Assembly: GCF_006715395.1 (NCBI RefSeq)
Contig: NZ_VFNC01000001.1
Span: 1,488,001 to 1,552,000 of the forward strand
Length of the DNA stretch: 64,000 nucleotides
Origin: Streptomyces sp. SLBN-31
GTDB taxonomy: Bacteria > Actinomycetota > Actinomycetes > Streptomycetales > Streptomycetaceae
Direction of reading: 5' to 3'
In this document: one piece after another, positions 34,983-45,100 of the stretch
Numbering within the stretch: position 1 is the first letter of the stretch
Layout of the letters: the number at the start of each line of letters is the position of its first letter
The notes under the pieces: generated by a model
Seen by the model: the letters and a program-made list of their open reading frames with translations, nothing else
The model's database searches: none
Told to the model about the DNA's origin: nothing
Translations under genes and position numbers: made by a program

Positions 34983-35848
34983 AGCCGACCCGCTCCTACC
35001 GGGTCTTCCAGGGCGTCAACGGGGTGCTCCTGACCCTCGTCGTGGTGGTGACCCTGTATCCCTTCGTCAACATCCTCGCCCGCTCCTTCAGCGGCGAGCG
35101 GCAGATCCGGGCCGGCGAAGTGACCCTGTGGCCCAAGGGGTTCAACCTCACCACGTACCGGATCGTCTTCCACGACTCGATGTTCTGGCGGAACTACGGC
35201 AACACCGTCCTCTACACGGTCGTCTCGACCGTCGTCGCCATGGTCCTGACGACCTGTTACGCCTACGTCCTGTCCAAGAGGCACCTGCGCGGACGCACCG
35301 TACTCGTCGGCGTCGCCGTGTTCACCATGTTCTTCACCGGCGGCCTGATCCCCAACTACATCCTGGTCACCTCCCTAGGTCTGAAGAACACCGTGTGGGC
35401 GATCGCGCTGCCGAACGCGATCAGCGTGTTCAACCTCCTGGTGATGAAGGCCTTCTTCGAGAGCCTGCCGACCGAACTGGAGGAGGCCGCGCAGATCGAC
35501 GGCCTGAGCACCTACGGCATCCTGCTCAGGATCGTGCTGCCGCTGTCCAAGGCGGTCGTGGCGACGATGGTGCTCTTCTACTCGGTGTCCTTCTGGAACT
35601 CCTGGTTCAGCGCCTTCCTCTACATGGACAGCACGGACCTGATGCCGGTCACCGTCTACCTGCGCAACCTCATCGCGGGCGCCACCTCGGGCGGCAACGC
35701 CGGCGCCACCACCGAGCAGCTCAGCCAGGTCGGCGCCAGCATCCAGGCGGTCGCCATCGTGCTCACCGCGCTGCCGATCATCTGCGTGTACCCCTTCGTC
35801 CAGCGCTACTTCGTCTCGGGCGTGATGCTCGGCGCGGTCAAGGGCTGA
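34979..35848 (+). CDS. ABC sugar transporter permease, YtcP type
   Basis: A 289-residue partner permease with six predicted helices and an EAA loop (EEAAQIDGLSTYGILLRIVLPLSKA). The GGLIPNYILVTSLGLKNT segment and the ending FVQRYFVSGVMLGAVKG are characteristic of YtcP/LplC proteins that pair with LplB and a large lipoprotein. GTG 34979 overlaps the preceding stop (GTGA); GTG 34976 is also possible. Confidence 0.9.
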   Translation: MKPTRSYRVFQGVNGVLLTLVVVVTLYPFVNILARSFSGERQIRAGEVTLWPKGFNLTTYRIVFHDSMFWRNYGNTVLYTVVSTVVAMVLTTCYAYVLSKRHLRGRTVLVGVAVFTMFFTGGLIPNYILVTSLGLKNTVWAIALPNAISVFNLLVMKAFFESLPTELEEAAQIDGLSTYGILLRIVLPLSKAVVATMVLFYSVSFWNSWFSAFLYMDSTDLMPVTVYLRNLIAGATSGGNAGATTEQLSQVGASIQAVAIVLTALPIICVYPFVQRYFVSGVMLGAVKG

Positions 35849-35884
35849 TCCCAGCAACTCACCGACGGAACAAGGGAGTTCCAC

Positions 35885-37540
35885 GTGAAGAACGCAGGAG
35901 AGCTGTCGCGCCGGCAGATCCTGGCCGCGGCCGGGTTCGCCGGTCTCACCACCCTCACCGGCTGCGGCGGCGGGGACGGCGCAGCGGACTCCAAGGACCT
36001 GTCGAAGAAGCAGAACGGCGCGATGAAGGAGTACCGCGCGGGACAGCGTTTCAAGGCCGCGAGGCCGCTGTCGTTCTCGATGCTGCACAACGACAACCCG
36101 GTCTACCCGCTCAAGAAGGGCTGGCTGTTCTGGAAGGAGGTCACCCAGCGCACCGGGATCACCCTCCAGCCCCTCGACGTGCCGCTGGCCGACTACGAGA
36201 AGAAGCGCAGCGTCCTCATCGGCGCGGGCGACGCCCCCTTCCTCATCCCGAAGACCTACCACCCCTCCGAGGTCGCCTTCGTCTCCTCCGGGGCGATCCT
36301 CCCGGTCAGCGACTACACGCACCTGATGCCCAACTACCGGGCCAAGGTGCGCAAGTGGAGGCTCGAGCCCGAACTCGACTCCATCCGCCAGTCCGACGGC
36401 AAGTACTACCTGCTGCCCGGCCTGCACGAGAAGCCCAAGGCCGGCTACTCGCTGTCCTTCCGCACGGACGTCCTCGACCGGCACGGCCTGAGCCTGCCGA
36501 CGACCTGGGACGAGGTGTACGACGTCCTGACGGCACTCAGACAGGAGTACCCCGGCAAGTACCCGTGGACCGACCGCTGGAGCACCAACACCCCCTTCCC
36601 GTGCGGGGCGCTGTTCAGCTACCTCGGCCAGGCGTACGGGGTCAAGGCCGGCTGGACGTACGACAACATCAGCTTCGACACCAAGGCGCACCGGTTCGTC
36701 TTCACCGCGGCCCAGGACGAGTACCGCGCGATGGTCGAGTTCCTGAGGAAGATCGTCGCCGAGAAGCTGCTGGACCCGGAGAGCTTCACCCAGCAGGACG
36801 ACCAGGCCGTGCAGAAGCTGCTCGCCGAGAAGTCCTATGTCATCAGCGCCAATCCGCAGGAGCTGGTGCAGAACTACCGCTACAACCTGAACAAGCAGGT
36901 CAAGGGCGTGAAGATCGAGATGGTGCCGGTCCCCCTCGGACCGGCCGGCCCGATCGTGCTGAGCGGCGTCCGGCTGGAGAACGGCGTCATGATCTCCAGC
37001 AGGGCGCTCAAGAGCGACAGTTTCGTGGCGATGATGCAGTTCGTGGACTGGCTCTGGTACTCGGACGAGGGCCAGGAGTTCTGCAAGTGGGGCGTCGAGG
37101 GCGTCACCTACACCAAGTCCGGTGACACCTACCGTCTCAAGCCCGGCATCTCCCTCATGGGCTCCGCCCCGGACGCGCCCAAGGACCTGCAGAAGGACTA
37201 CGGCTTCTTCAACGGCGTCTTCACCTACGGCGGCAGCTGGAAGCTGGTCTCCTCCTCCTTCGGACCCGACGAGAAGAAGTTCCAGGACGCCATGTCGCAG
37301 CGCCGGCAGCTGCCCGTCGACCCGGCCCACCCGCTGCAGTCCGCGGAGCAGGAGCAGGCGACGCTGTGGGACACCCCCCTGAAGGACCACGCCATCCAGA
37401 ACACGCTCAAGTTCGTCCTCGGCAAGCGTCCGATGTCCGAGTGGAACGCCTACCTGGGCGAGCTGAAGGCGAAGAACATGCAGCAACTCGTCGACCTGCA
37501 CAACAAGGCCTACGAACGGTTCAAGAAGGAGAACGGGTGA
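35885..37540 (+). CDS. ABC transporter solute-binding lipoprotein, LplA type
   Basis: A 551-residue extracytoplasmic binding protein. A twin-arginine signal (LSRRQILAAAGFAG) and lipobox LTTLTGC give lipidation at Cys 27, so it is probably a Tat-exported lipoprotein. The large size matches the LplA/YtcQ class that binds oligosaccharides such as aldotetraouronate or unsaturated uronides. GTG 35885 follows AAGGGAG. Given GH67 and CE7 neighbours, acidic xylo-oligosaccharides are the best guess for its ligand. Confidence 0.88.
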   Translation: MKNAGELSRRQILAAAGFAGLTTLTGCGGGDGAADSKDLSKKQNGAMKEYRAGQRFKAARPLSFSMLHNDNPVYPLKKGWLFWKEVTQRTGITLQPLDVPLADYEKKRSVLIGAGDAPFLIPKTYHPSEVAFVSSGAILPVSDYTHLMPNYRAKVRKWRLEPELDSIRQSDGKYYLLPGLHEKPKAGYSLSFRTDVLDRHGLSLPTTWDEVYDVLTALRQEYPGKYPWTDRWSTNTPFPCGALFSYLGQAYGVKAGWTYDNISFDTKAHRFVFTAAQDEYRAMVEFLRKIVAEKLLDPESFTQQDDQAVQKLLAEKSYVISANPQELVQNYRYNLNKQVKGVKIEMVPVPLGPAGPIVLSGVRLENGVMISSRALKSDSFVAMMQFVDWLWYSDEGQEFCKWGVEGVTYTKSGDTYRLKPGISLMGSAPDAPKDLQKDYGFFNGVFTYGGSWKLVSSSFGPDEKKFQDAMSQRRQLPVDPAHPLQSAEQEQATLWDTPLKDHAIQNTLKFVLGKRPMSEWNAYLGELKAKNMQQLVDLHNKAYERFKKENG

Positions 37541-37556
37541 CCCCCGGGGAGCCCCG

Positions 37557-38237
37557 ATGAGCGCACCGGCGACGGCCTTCGGCGACGGCCCCCTCTCTCG
37601 TGCCGTCGCCTTGGTGCACACCCTCGTCACCGTCGAGGCCCTGCTGCTCACGGCCGCCTCACCGGGCCTGGCCGGCCTGTTCCTGCTGGGCCCCGACCCG
37701 TCCAACCTCCCCCTCGCCGCCGTGGCGGCCCTCCCGCTGGGCCCCGCCCTGTCGGCCGCCGTCTACGCCCTCCACCACCGTGACCGGGACCTCACCGACC
37801 TCCATCCGGCCCGCGCCTACGCGCGCGGCTGGCGCCTGAACGCCCTGCCGGCGCTGAGACTGTGGACGCCCCTGCTCGCCTGGCTGGCCGTGATCGCCTT
37901 CACGCTCACCCACTTCTCCGCCAGCGGCCTGCCCGGCTGGTGGGCCGTGCTGCTGGCCGCCATCGGCGCCGGCTCCCTCCTCTGGGGTGCCCACGCGCTT
38001 GTCCTGACCTCGCTGTTCACCTTCCGCGCCCGTGACACCGCCCGCCTCGCCGCGTACTTCCTCCTGCGGCACGGCAGGGCCACCCTCGCCGCGGCCTCCC
38101 TGCTCGTGCTCACCGCCGCACTGACCGCCCTGCTCACCGAGGCCCTGCCCGCCCTGCTGGCCGCCCCGCTACTGCTGTCCCTGCTGTACGGCAGCCGCCG
38201 GGTGATCGGCGAGACCCAAAAGGACTTCACCGCATGA
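37557..38237 (+). CDS. DUF624 (YesL-type) membrane protein
   Basis: A 226-residue protein with about five hydrophobic helices, of the DUF624/YesL family nearly always found with LplB/YtcP/LplA importers. Function is unproven; it is thought to assist the transporter. It starts 16 bp after the binding-protein stop and its stop overlaps the GH42 start (ATGA), so it is an operon member. Confidence 0.8.
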   Translation: MSAPATAFGDGPLSRAVALVHTLVTVEALLLTAASPGLAGLFLLGPDPSNLPLAAVAALPLGPALSAAVYALHHRDRDLTDLHPARAYARGWRLNALPALRLWTPLLAWLAVIAFTLTHFSASGLPGWWAVLLAAIGAGSLLWGAHALVLTSLFTFRARDTARLAAYFLLRHGRATLAAASLLVLTAALTALLTEALPALLAAPLLLSLLYGSRRVIGETQKDFTA

Positions 38238-40234
38238 CCGGCAAGATCCGGTACGGCGGCGACTACAACCCCGAGCAGTGGCCCAAGGAGGTCTGGGACG
38301 AGGACCACCGCCTGTTCGCGCGGGCCGGGATCGACACCCTCACCGTCGGCGTCTTCTCCTGGTCCCTCACCCAACCGGCCGAGGACTGCTACGACTTCAC
38401 CGTCCTCGACGACATTCTCGACCGGGCCGCGGCCGATGACAGGAGTGTCTGCCTGGCCACCGGAACCGCCGCCCTCCCGCCCTGGCTCGCCAAGAAGTAC
38501 CCGGAGGTCAACCGCACCGACTTCGAGGGCCGCCGCCACCGATACGGCCAACGGCACAACTTCTGCCCCAGCTCACCCGCCTACCGCCGCCTCGCCACCG
38601 CCCTGGCGGCCCGGCTCGCCGAACGCTATCGCGCACACCCCGCGTTGGTCGCCTGGCACATCAACAACGAGTACGGCGGCTCCTGTTACTGCGACCTGTG
38701 CGCCGAGGCGTTCCGCGACTGGCTGCACGGCACGTACGGCACCCTCGACGCCCTCAACGACGCCTGGTGCACCACCTTCTGGTCCCACCGCTACACCGAC
38801 TGGGCCGAGATCGAGCCCCCCAGCGCCCTCACCGAGCACTGGCGCGGCCCCGACCACACCGCCTTCCAGGGCACCACCCTCGACTGGTTCCGCTTCACCA
38901 CCGACGCCCTGCTCGGCTGCTTCCTCGCCGAGAAGGAGGCGATCCGCCGGCACGACCAGGACACCCCCGTCACCACCAACCTCATGGGCATGTTCCGCCC
39001 CCTCGACTACCACCGCTGGGCGCCCCACCTCGACTTCGCCTCCTGGGACAGCTATCCGCCCCTCGACGCCCCGCCGACCTGGCCCGCGCTCGCCCACGAC
39101 CTGATGAGGGGGCTCAAGGGCGGCGCCCCTTTCTGGCTGATGGAACAGACGCCGTCGACGACGGCCTGCCGTGACGTCAACCCGCTGCGCAGGCCGGGGG
39201 AACTGCGCCTGGCCACCTTCCAGGCGATCGCCCACGGAGCCGACGCGACCCTCTACTTCCAGATGCGCGCCTCACGCGGCGCCTGCGAGAAGTACCACGG
39301 CGCGGTCATCGGCCACGCGGGCCGCGACGACACACGGGTCTTCACCGAAGTAGCGGCGCTGGGAGGAGAGTTGGCGGATCTCGGCCCCGTGACGCTGGGC
39401 GCCCGTACCCCTGCCCGCACCGCCCTGCTCTTCGACTGGGACAGCTGGTGGGCCCTGGAGATCTCCGACGGCCCGTCCCGGCCGGTGAAGTACCAGGAGG
39501 CCGTCCACACCTACTACCGGGCCGCCCGCGAGGCCGGCGCCGACGTGGACGTCGTACCGCAGAGCGCGGACCTCACGCCGTACGACGTCGTCCTCGCCCC
39601 CGTCCTGCACATGGTCAAGGGCGACCTCGCCCCGCGTCTCGAAGCGGTGGCGCGGCGCGGCGGAACGGTCCTGACCACCTTCCTCTCCGGCAGGGTCGAC
39701 GAACACGACCGGGCGTTCCTCGCCGACGTGCCCGGACCGCTCGCCGCCCTCATGGGCGTCCGCGTCGACGAATGGGACGCCCGGCCACCGGAGTTCGTCC
39801 AGCCGATCCCCGAACTGTCCGCCGAGGCACGGCTCGTCTTCGAACTCGTTCTGCCGCGCGGCGCCGAGACCGTCGCCACGTACGGCACCGACTTCTACGC
39901 CGGCACCCCGGCCGTGACCCGGCACGAGTACGGCGCGGGCGAGGCCTGGTACGTGGCCACCGCCCTCGACCGGCAGGGCGTGGACCGGGTCGTGCGCCGG
40001 GTCCTCGACCGGCACGGACTGCTCGGCCCGTACGCCGGGCACCCGGCCGTGGAAACCGCACACCGCGTCGCCCCGGACGGCACCCGCCTGCTCTTCCTCC
40101 TCAACCACGCCCAGGAAGCGGTTCACCTGACCGCACACGCCACGGCGACCGACCTGCTGACCGGCAGGCGGACCGAGGAGGGCGCCGCCCTCACCCTCGA
40201 CCCGCTCGGCACGGCCGCCCTGCGCCTTCAGTAG
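38234..40234 (+). CDS. GH42 beta-galactosidase
   Basis: A 666-residue cytoplasmic glycosidase with the three GH42 domains. RYGGDYNPEQWP opens the TIM barrel. HINNEYGG holds the acid/base Glu (146) and WLMEQTPS the nucleophile Glu (304). Cys 111, 151, 153 and 156 match the zinc cluster of the family. The middle trimerisation domain follows, then a small C-terminal beta domain. Besides beta-galactosides, GH42 enzymes can release arabinopyranose, which would suit hemicellulose side chains. Last gene of the importer operon, overlapping convergent GH67 by 7 bp. Confidence 0.93.
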   Translation: MTGKIRYGGDYNPEQWPKEVWDEDHRLFARAGIDTLTVGVFSWSLTQPAEDCYDFTVLDDILDRAAADDRSVCLATGTAALPPWLAKKYPEVNRTDFEGRRHRYGQRHNFCPSSPAYRRLATALAARLAERYRAHPALVAWHINNEYGGSCYCDLCAEAFRDWLHGTYGTLDALNDAWCTTFWSHRYTDWAEIEPPSALTEHWRGPDHTAFQGTTLDWFRFTTDALLGCFLAEKEAIRRHDQDTPVTTNLMGMFRPLDYHRWAPHLDFASWDSYPPLDAPPTWPALAHDLMRGLKGGAPFWLMEQTPSTTACRDVNPLRRPGELRLATFQAIAHGADATLYFQMRASRGACEKYHGAVIGHAGRDDTRVFTEVAALGGELADLGPVTLGARTPARTALLFDWDSWWALEISDGPSRPVKYQEAVHTYYRAAREAGADVDVVPQSADLTPYDVVLAPVLHMVKGDLAPRLEAVARRGGTVLTTFLSGRVDEHDRAFLADVPGPLAALMGVRVDEWDARPPEFVQPIPELSAEARLVFELVLPRGAETVATYGTDFYAGTPAVTRHEYGAGEAWYVATALDRQGVDRVVRRVLDRHGLLGPYAGHPAVETAHRVAPDGTRLLFLLNHAQEAVHLTAHATATDLLTGRRTEEGAALTLDPLGTAALRLQ

Positions 40235-42171
40235 ATCGTCCGCCCCCGCTCGTCCGGCACCCCGGACTTGCGGAAGAAGTAACTGTTGATCTGGTCCCGC
40301 CACTCGCGGGCGCTGCGCAGCTGCTCCTCGTACCGCTCCGCCACCCGCGCGTGGCGCGCCGGCTCCACGCGGCCCTTCAGTGAGGCCCACACGGCCATCG
40401 CGCCCTCCACCTCCGCCACACCCTCGAAGTGCGTGTCGTAGATGTGCTGGATCACGGTCCTGCCGCTCTTCAGGACGTGCCCGTACGGCATGTGGTGGAA
40501 GAACAGCAGCAGCTCGTCCGGGCAGGTCTCCGGCGACTCGTACGCCTCGGCCCACGGCGCCCGGTACTGCCCCGCGTACCCCGTCCCGGTGGCGCTGCTG
40601 CGGTCCACCCCGACCCCGTCCCGGTCGGCGAAGTGGTAGGTGCCCCACGGGCTGTACTCGTACCCGTCGACACTCGGCCCGTAGTGGTGCCCCGGCTGCA
40701 CCATGAACCCCACGCCGAGGGGCGCGGTGTACTTCTCGTACGTGCGCCACGAACCGTCCAGCACGGCGTGCAGCTCCTTCGCCGGGCCCTCCGCACCGAA
40801 CGTGAGCCCGATCCACTCGTCCAGGATCGCGCCCGGGTCCGCGTCGGGCCGCCAGGCCAGCCGCCCGAACGTGTAGAGGTTGGCCTGGGCGAGGGGATGC
40901 CCGGTCCAGAAAGGGTCGTCGCCGACGTTGGAGACGGCCACCAGCTCCTCGTACCCGCGCCCCGCCGCCGAACCGAACCGCAGCACCTCGCTCCACATCG
41001 GGCCCAGCCAGCACACATGGCGCTGCTGGCCGGTGTACTCCTGCGTGGCCTGCAGCTCCACCGCGAGAGCGGTGCGCCGCATCGCGCCGATCAGGGGTGA
41101 CACCGGCTCCCGCACCTGGAAGTCCATCGGCCCGTGCTTCACCTGGAGCACCGCGTTCGGCGCGAACAGCCCGTCCAGCGGCAGGAAGTGGTCGTACGCG
41201 GCCCGCGCCCGGTCCGTCGTCCGGTCCCGCCAGTCCTGGCGGTGGTCGTAGACGAAGGCCCGCCAGTGGACCGTGCCGCCGTGCGGCGCGAGCGCCCCGG
41301 CCAGCATGTTCGCGCCGTCCGCGTGCGTGCGGCCGTAGGCGAACGGCCCGGGCTGCCCCTCCGAGTCGGCCTTCACGACGTATCCGCCGAAGTCGGGGAT
41401 CGCCTCGTACACCCGGGCCGTCGCCCCGGCCCACCACCGCCGCACGCTCTCGTCGAGGGGATCGGCCGTCTCCAGGCCGCCGAGCACGATTGGCGCGGCG
41501 AAGGTCACCGACAGGTGCGTCCGGATGCCGTACGGCCTCAATGCGGCCGCGATGTCGGCGACTTCACCGATCCGGTCGGTCAGCAGCCGTGCCTCGGTCG
41601 CGTGCACGTTGACGTTGTTCACGGCCACGGCGTTGATCCCGCAGGCCGCCAGCAGCCTGCCGTACGCCCGTACCCGCTCGAACTCCCCGCGCGCCCGGCC
41701 GTCCGCCCAGAACAACGACCCGCCCGCGTACCCCCGCTCCACCTGGCCCATGACCGGGTGCACGGCCACGTTGTCCCAGTGGTCCAGCATCCGCAGCGCC
41801 GACGCCGGCCGGTGCTCCTCCACCCGCCGGTCGCCCCGGAACGCCGCCTCCCCGAGCCGTACGACATGGAAGAAGCCGTACAGCAGCCCGCATCCGCCGG
41901 ACGCCGTGACGGTCGTGCGTCCGTCACGGCGTTCCAGGGTGAACGCCTCGCTCCCGTCGTCGCCCGTGACGTGAAGGACGAGTTCGGGGTCGTCCTCCAC
42001 GAGAGCGCCGCCGAACCGGGCGCAGGCCTCCGCCACCTCCCCGTGCACCGTCTCCACCAGCGGGCCCGATCCTCGGATCAGGACCCGCCGGCCGCCGATC
42101 GGCCGGAACGCCTCCTCAGGCAGCCAGGCCGGATCGACACCCTCGGGCAGGACGGGAACGGGAAGCGGCAT
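40228..42171 (-). CDS. aguA: GH67 alpha-glucuronidase
   Basis: A 647-residue cytoplasmic enzyme that removes (4-O-methyl)glucuronic acid from the non-reducing end of aldouronic acids derived from glucuronoxylan. The conserved VVKADSEGQPGPFAYGRTHADGAN segment and the MDFQVREPVSP and ELQATQEYTGQQ segments, which contribute catalytic acids, are intact. There is no signal peptide. ATG 42171 follows GGGGG, 20 bp after the GH92 stop on the same strand, so both form one operon. Importing aldouronates through the neighbouring ABC system would feed it. Confidence 0.94.
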   Translation of the reverse strand: MPLPVPVLPEGVDPAWLPEEAFRPIGGRRVLIRGSGPLVETVHGEVAEACARFGGALVEDDPELVLHVTGDDGSEAFTLERRDGRTTVTASGGCGLLYGFFHVVRLGEAAFRGDRRVEEHRPASALRMLDHWDNVAVHPVMGQVERGYAGGSLFWADGRARGEFERVRAYGRLLAACGINAVAVNNVNVHATEARLLTDRIGEVADIAAALRPYGIRTHLSVTFAAPIVLGGLETADPLDESVRRWWAGATARVYEAIPDFGGYVVKADSEGQPGPFAYGRTHADGANMLAGALAPHGGTVHWRAFVYDHRQDWRDRTTDRARAAYDHFLPLDGLFAPNAVLQVKHGPMDFQVREPVSPLIGAMRRTALAVELQATQEYTGQQRHVCWLGPMWSEVLRFGSAAGRGYEELVAVSNVGDDPFWTGHPLAQANLYTFGRLAWRPDADPGAILDEWIGLTFGAEGPAKELHAVLDGSWRTYEKYTAPLGVGFMVQPGHHYGPSVDGYEYSPWGTYHFADRDGVGVDRSSATGTGYAGQYRAPWAEAYESPETCPDELLLFFHHMPYGHVLKSGRTVIQHIYDTHFEGVAEVEGAMAVWASLKGRVEPARHARVAERYEEQLRSAREWRDQINSYFFRKSGVPDERGRTIY

Positions 42172-42191
42172 CAGACCCCCAACGCGACTGC

Positions 42192-45100
42192 TCAGGCGAG
42201 CAGTTCGACCTCCGACACGGTCGCCTGGCCGTCGAACACCAGACGGTACTTCCCGTACGTACCCGGGGACCCCACGGTGAACGCGCGGGTCTGCCGGTCC
42301 CATCGGAAGGATTCCCCCGACCGCTTGTCGACCGTCTTCCACGTGGTCCCGTCGTCGTCCGAGGCCTGGAGCGTCCAGCCCGTCGGCGCCTTGGAGTGGT
42401 CGGCGGAGGAGGTCACCGTGTACTGGACGCCCTTGACCGGTCCGGAGACCGGCAGGTCCACGCTCGTCACGGTGGCGTCGGTGCCCGACGTGTTGTCGAA
42501 CAGCGCCCCGTCACCCTTCAGTACGTCCGTACGCGGCGTCGGAACCTTGTCGTCCTGGGTGATCGACACGGGCGCGGCATTCCGGCCCGTGCCCCACGAC
42601 GACGGCTTCGATCCCATGTCGAACTCCAGCACCCCGCCCTTGGCCAGCAGCGAGTGGGGGAGCGAAGTCGACGTCCAGGCACGCCCGTTGACCCTCAGGC
42701 CCTGTACGTAGACGTTGGCCGCGCTGTTCCTGGGCGCCTTCACGACCAGGTCCCGGCCGTTCTCCAGATGGACGGTCGCCTTCTTGAACAGCGGGGAGCC
42801 GACGGCGTACTCGCCGCCGCCCATCACCAGCGGGTAGAAGCCGAGCGCGGAGAAGAGGTACCAGGCCGACTGCTCGCCGTTGTCCTCGTCACCGTGGTAG
42901 CCCTGCCCGATCTCGCTGCCGACGTACAGCCGCGACAGGGCCTCGCGGACGTTCTTCTGCGCCTTCCAGGGCTGCCCGGCCGCGTCGTACATGTAGATGA
43001 CGTGGTGGGCGACCTGGTTGGAGTGCCCGTACATGCCCATCCGGACGTCCCGCGCCTCGGTCATCTCGTGGATGACCCCGCCGTAGGAGCCGACGTACTC
43101 GGGGGCGGCCGTCTCCGGGGTGGAGAAGTACTCGTCGAGCTTGTCCGCGAGCTTGGCGCGGCCGCCGTAGAGGTTGGCCAGGCCCCGGCTGTCCTGCGGG
43201 GCGGTGAAGGCGTAGCCCCAGCCGTTGGTCTCCGTGTAGTCGTAACCCCACACCCGCGGGTCGTACTTGGCGGAGTCCACCCGCCAGTCGCCCTTGGCGT
43301 CCCTGCCCTGGAAGAAGCCGGCCTTGGAGTCGAAGAGGTTCACGTAGTCCTGGGCGCGGTTGAGGAAGTACTGCGACTCCTCCTGGTAGCGCTTGTCGCC
43401 GGTCTTCTCGTACAGGGCCCGGCCCATCCGCGCGATGCCGTAGTCGTTGACGTAGCCCTCCATCGCCCACGACAGGCCCTCGTGCGTGTCGGTGCCCGTG
43501 TAGCCGAGGAACGGCGAGGTCGCCATGCCCTTGCGGCCCACGCCCGAGGCCGGGGGCACCACGGTGGCGTTCTTCACGGCCGCGTCGTACGCCGCCTTCG
43601 CGTCGAACTTCACGCCCTTGACGTACGCGTCCGCGAAGGCCACGTCCGAGGAGGTGCCGGTCATCAGGTCCGCGTAACCGGGCGAGGACCAGCGCGAGGT
43701 CCAGCCGCCGTCCTTGTACTGCTGCACGAAGCCGTCGACCATCTCACCCGCCTGGGATGGGGTGAGGAAGGAGTACGCCGGCCAGGTGGTCCGGTAGGTG
43801 TCCCAGAAGCCGTTGTTGACGTACACCTTGCCGTCCACGATCTTCGCGCCGGTGTGGGTCGGGGTGTCCGGCCCGGGCATCGGCGAGAAGGGCGAGGCGT
43901 ACCGGTAGGTCGAACCCACCTTCTCGAAACCGGAGTTGGGGTACAGGTACAGCCGGTACATGCTGGAGTACAGCGTGGTCAGCTGGTCCGGTGTCGCGCC
44001 CTCGACCTCCACCTTGCCCAGCAGCCGGTCCCAGACCTGCCGGGCGCGGTTCTTCACGGTGTCGAAGGAGGTGCCGTCCGGGATCTCCTGGCGGAGGTTG
44101 TCCTTGGCCTGGTCGACGCTGATGAGTGAGGTGGCAAGGCGCAGGTTGACGGTGTGGTCGTCCCCGGCGTCGAAGCGCAGGTAGCCCTTGACGCCGCTGG
44201 ACGCGCCGTCGGTCGCCTTCTTGTCGAACACGCCGTAGACGAACAGCCGGGTGGCGCCCGTCGACAGCCCGGACTTCACGTCCGAGTAGCCGGTGACGAT
44301 CCCGTTGTCCTTGTCGAGCGACAGCCCCGCCTGCTCGGTGACGTTGTCGAAGACCACGCTCGCGTCGTCGCCGGGGTAGGTGAAGCGGAGCGCGGCCGCG
44401 TGGTCGGTCGGGGCCATCTCGGCCTTCAGCCCGTTCTCGAACCGCACCCCGTAGTAGTACGGCCGCGCGGTCTCGTTCTCGTGCCGGAAGGCCAGCTCAC
44501 GCGCCTCCCGCCCGGTGTCCGGCGTGCCCGACTGCGCGGACGGCATCAGCTGGAAGGTCTGCCGGTCGCCCATCCACGGGCTTGGCTCGTGGCTCGCGCT
44601 GAACGCCTGGATCGTCGGCAGGTTGTCGTCGTTGTTCGCCCGCGCGTAGTCGTACAGCCAGCTCAGCGAGGAGGCGTTGGTGACGGGCGTCCAGAAGTTG
44701 AAGCCGTGCGGCACGGCCGTCGCGGGGAAGTTGTTGCCGCGCGAGAAACTGCCGCTGGAGTTGGTGCCGCGCGTGGTGAGGGCGTAGTCGGCGAGGTGCG
44801 CCTTCGGCTTCCCGGGCGCCACCCGCCGCAGCGCGATGTCGTCCAGCCAGCCGCGGAACTTCGCCGGCCCCTTCGCGGAGTCGTACGCCACCAGTATCCG
44901 GTCGACGGTCTTGCCGGCCGCGACGGACCCGATCCTGGAGGCGACGTCGTTCCACTGGTTGACGTAGAGCACCTTGGCGGCGCCCTGCCCCTGCGGCGAG
45001 AGCGAGAACCCGTGCCGGTCCGTCGCGCCGAGGCCGCTGAGGTAGGTGCCGTCGGTGAACGCCAGGTCCACCGAGACGTTCGTGGCGTCGTAGTCCCGGT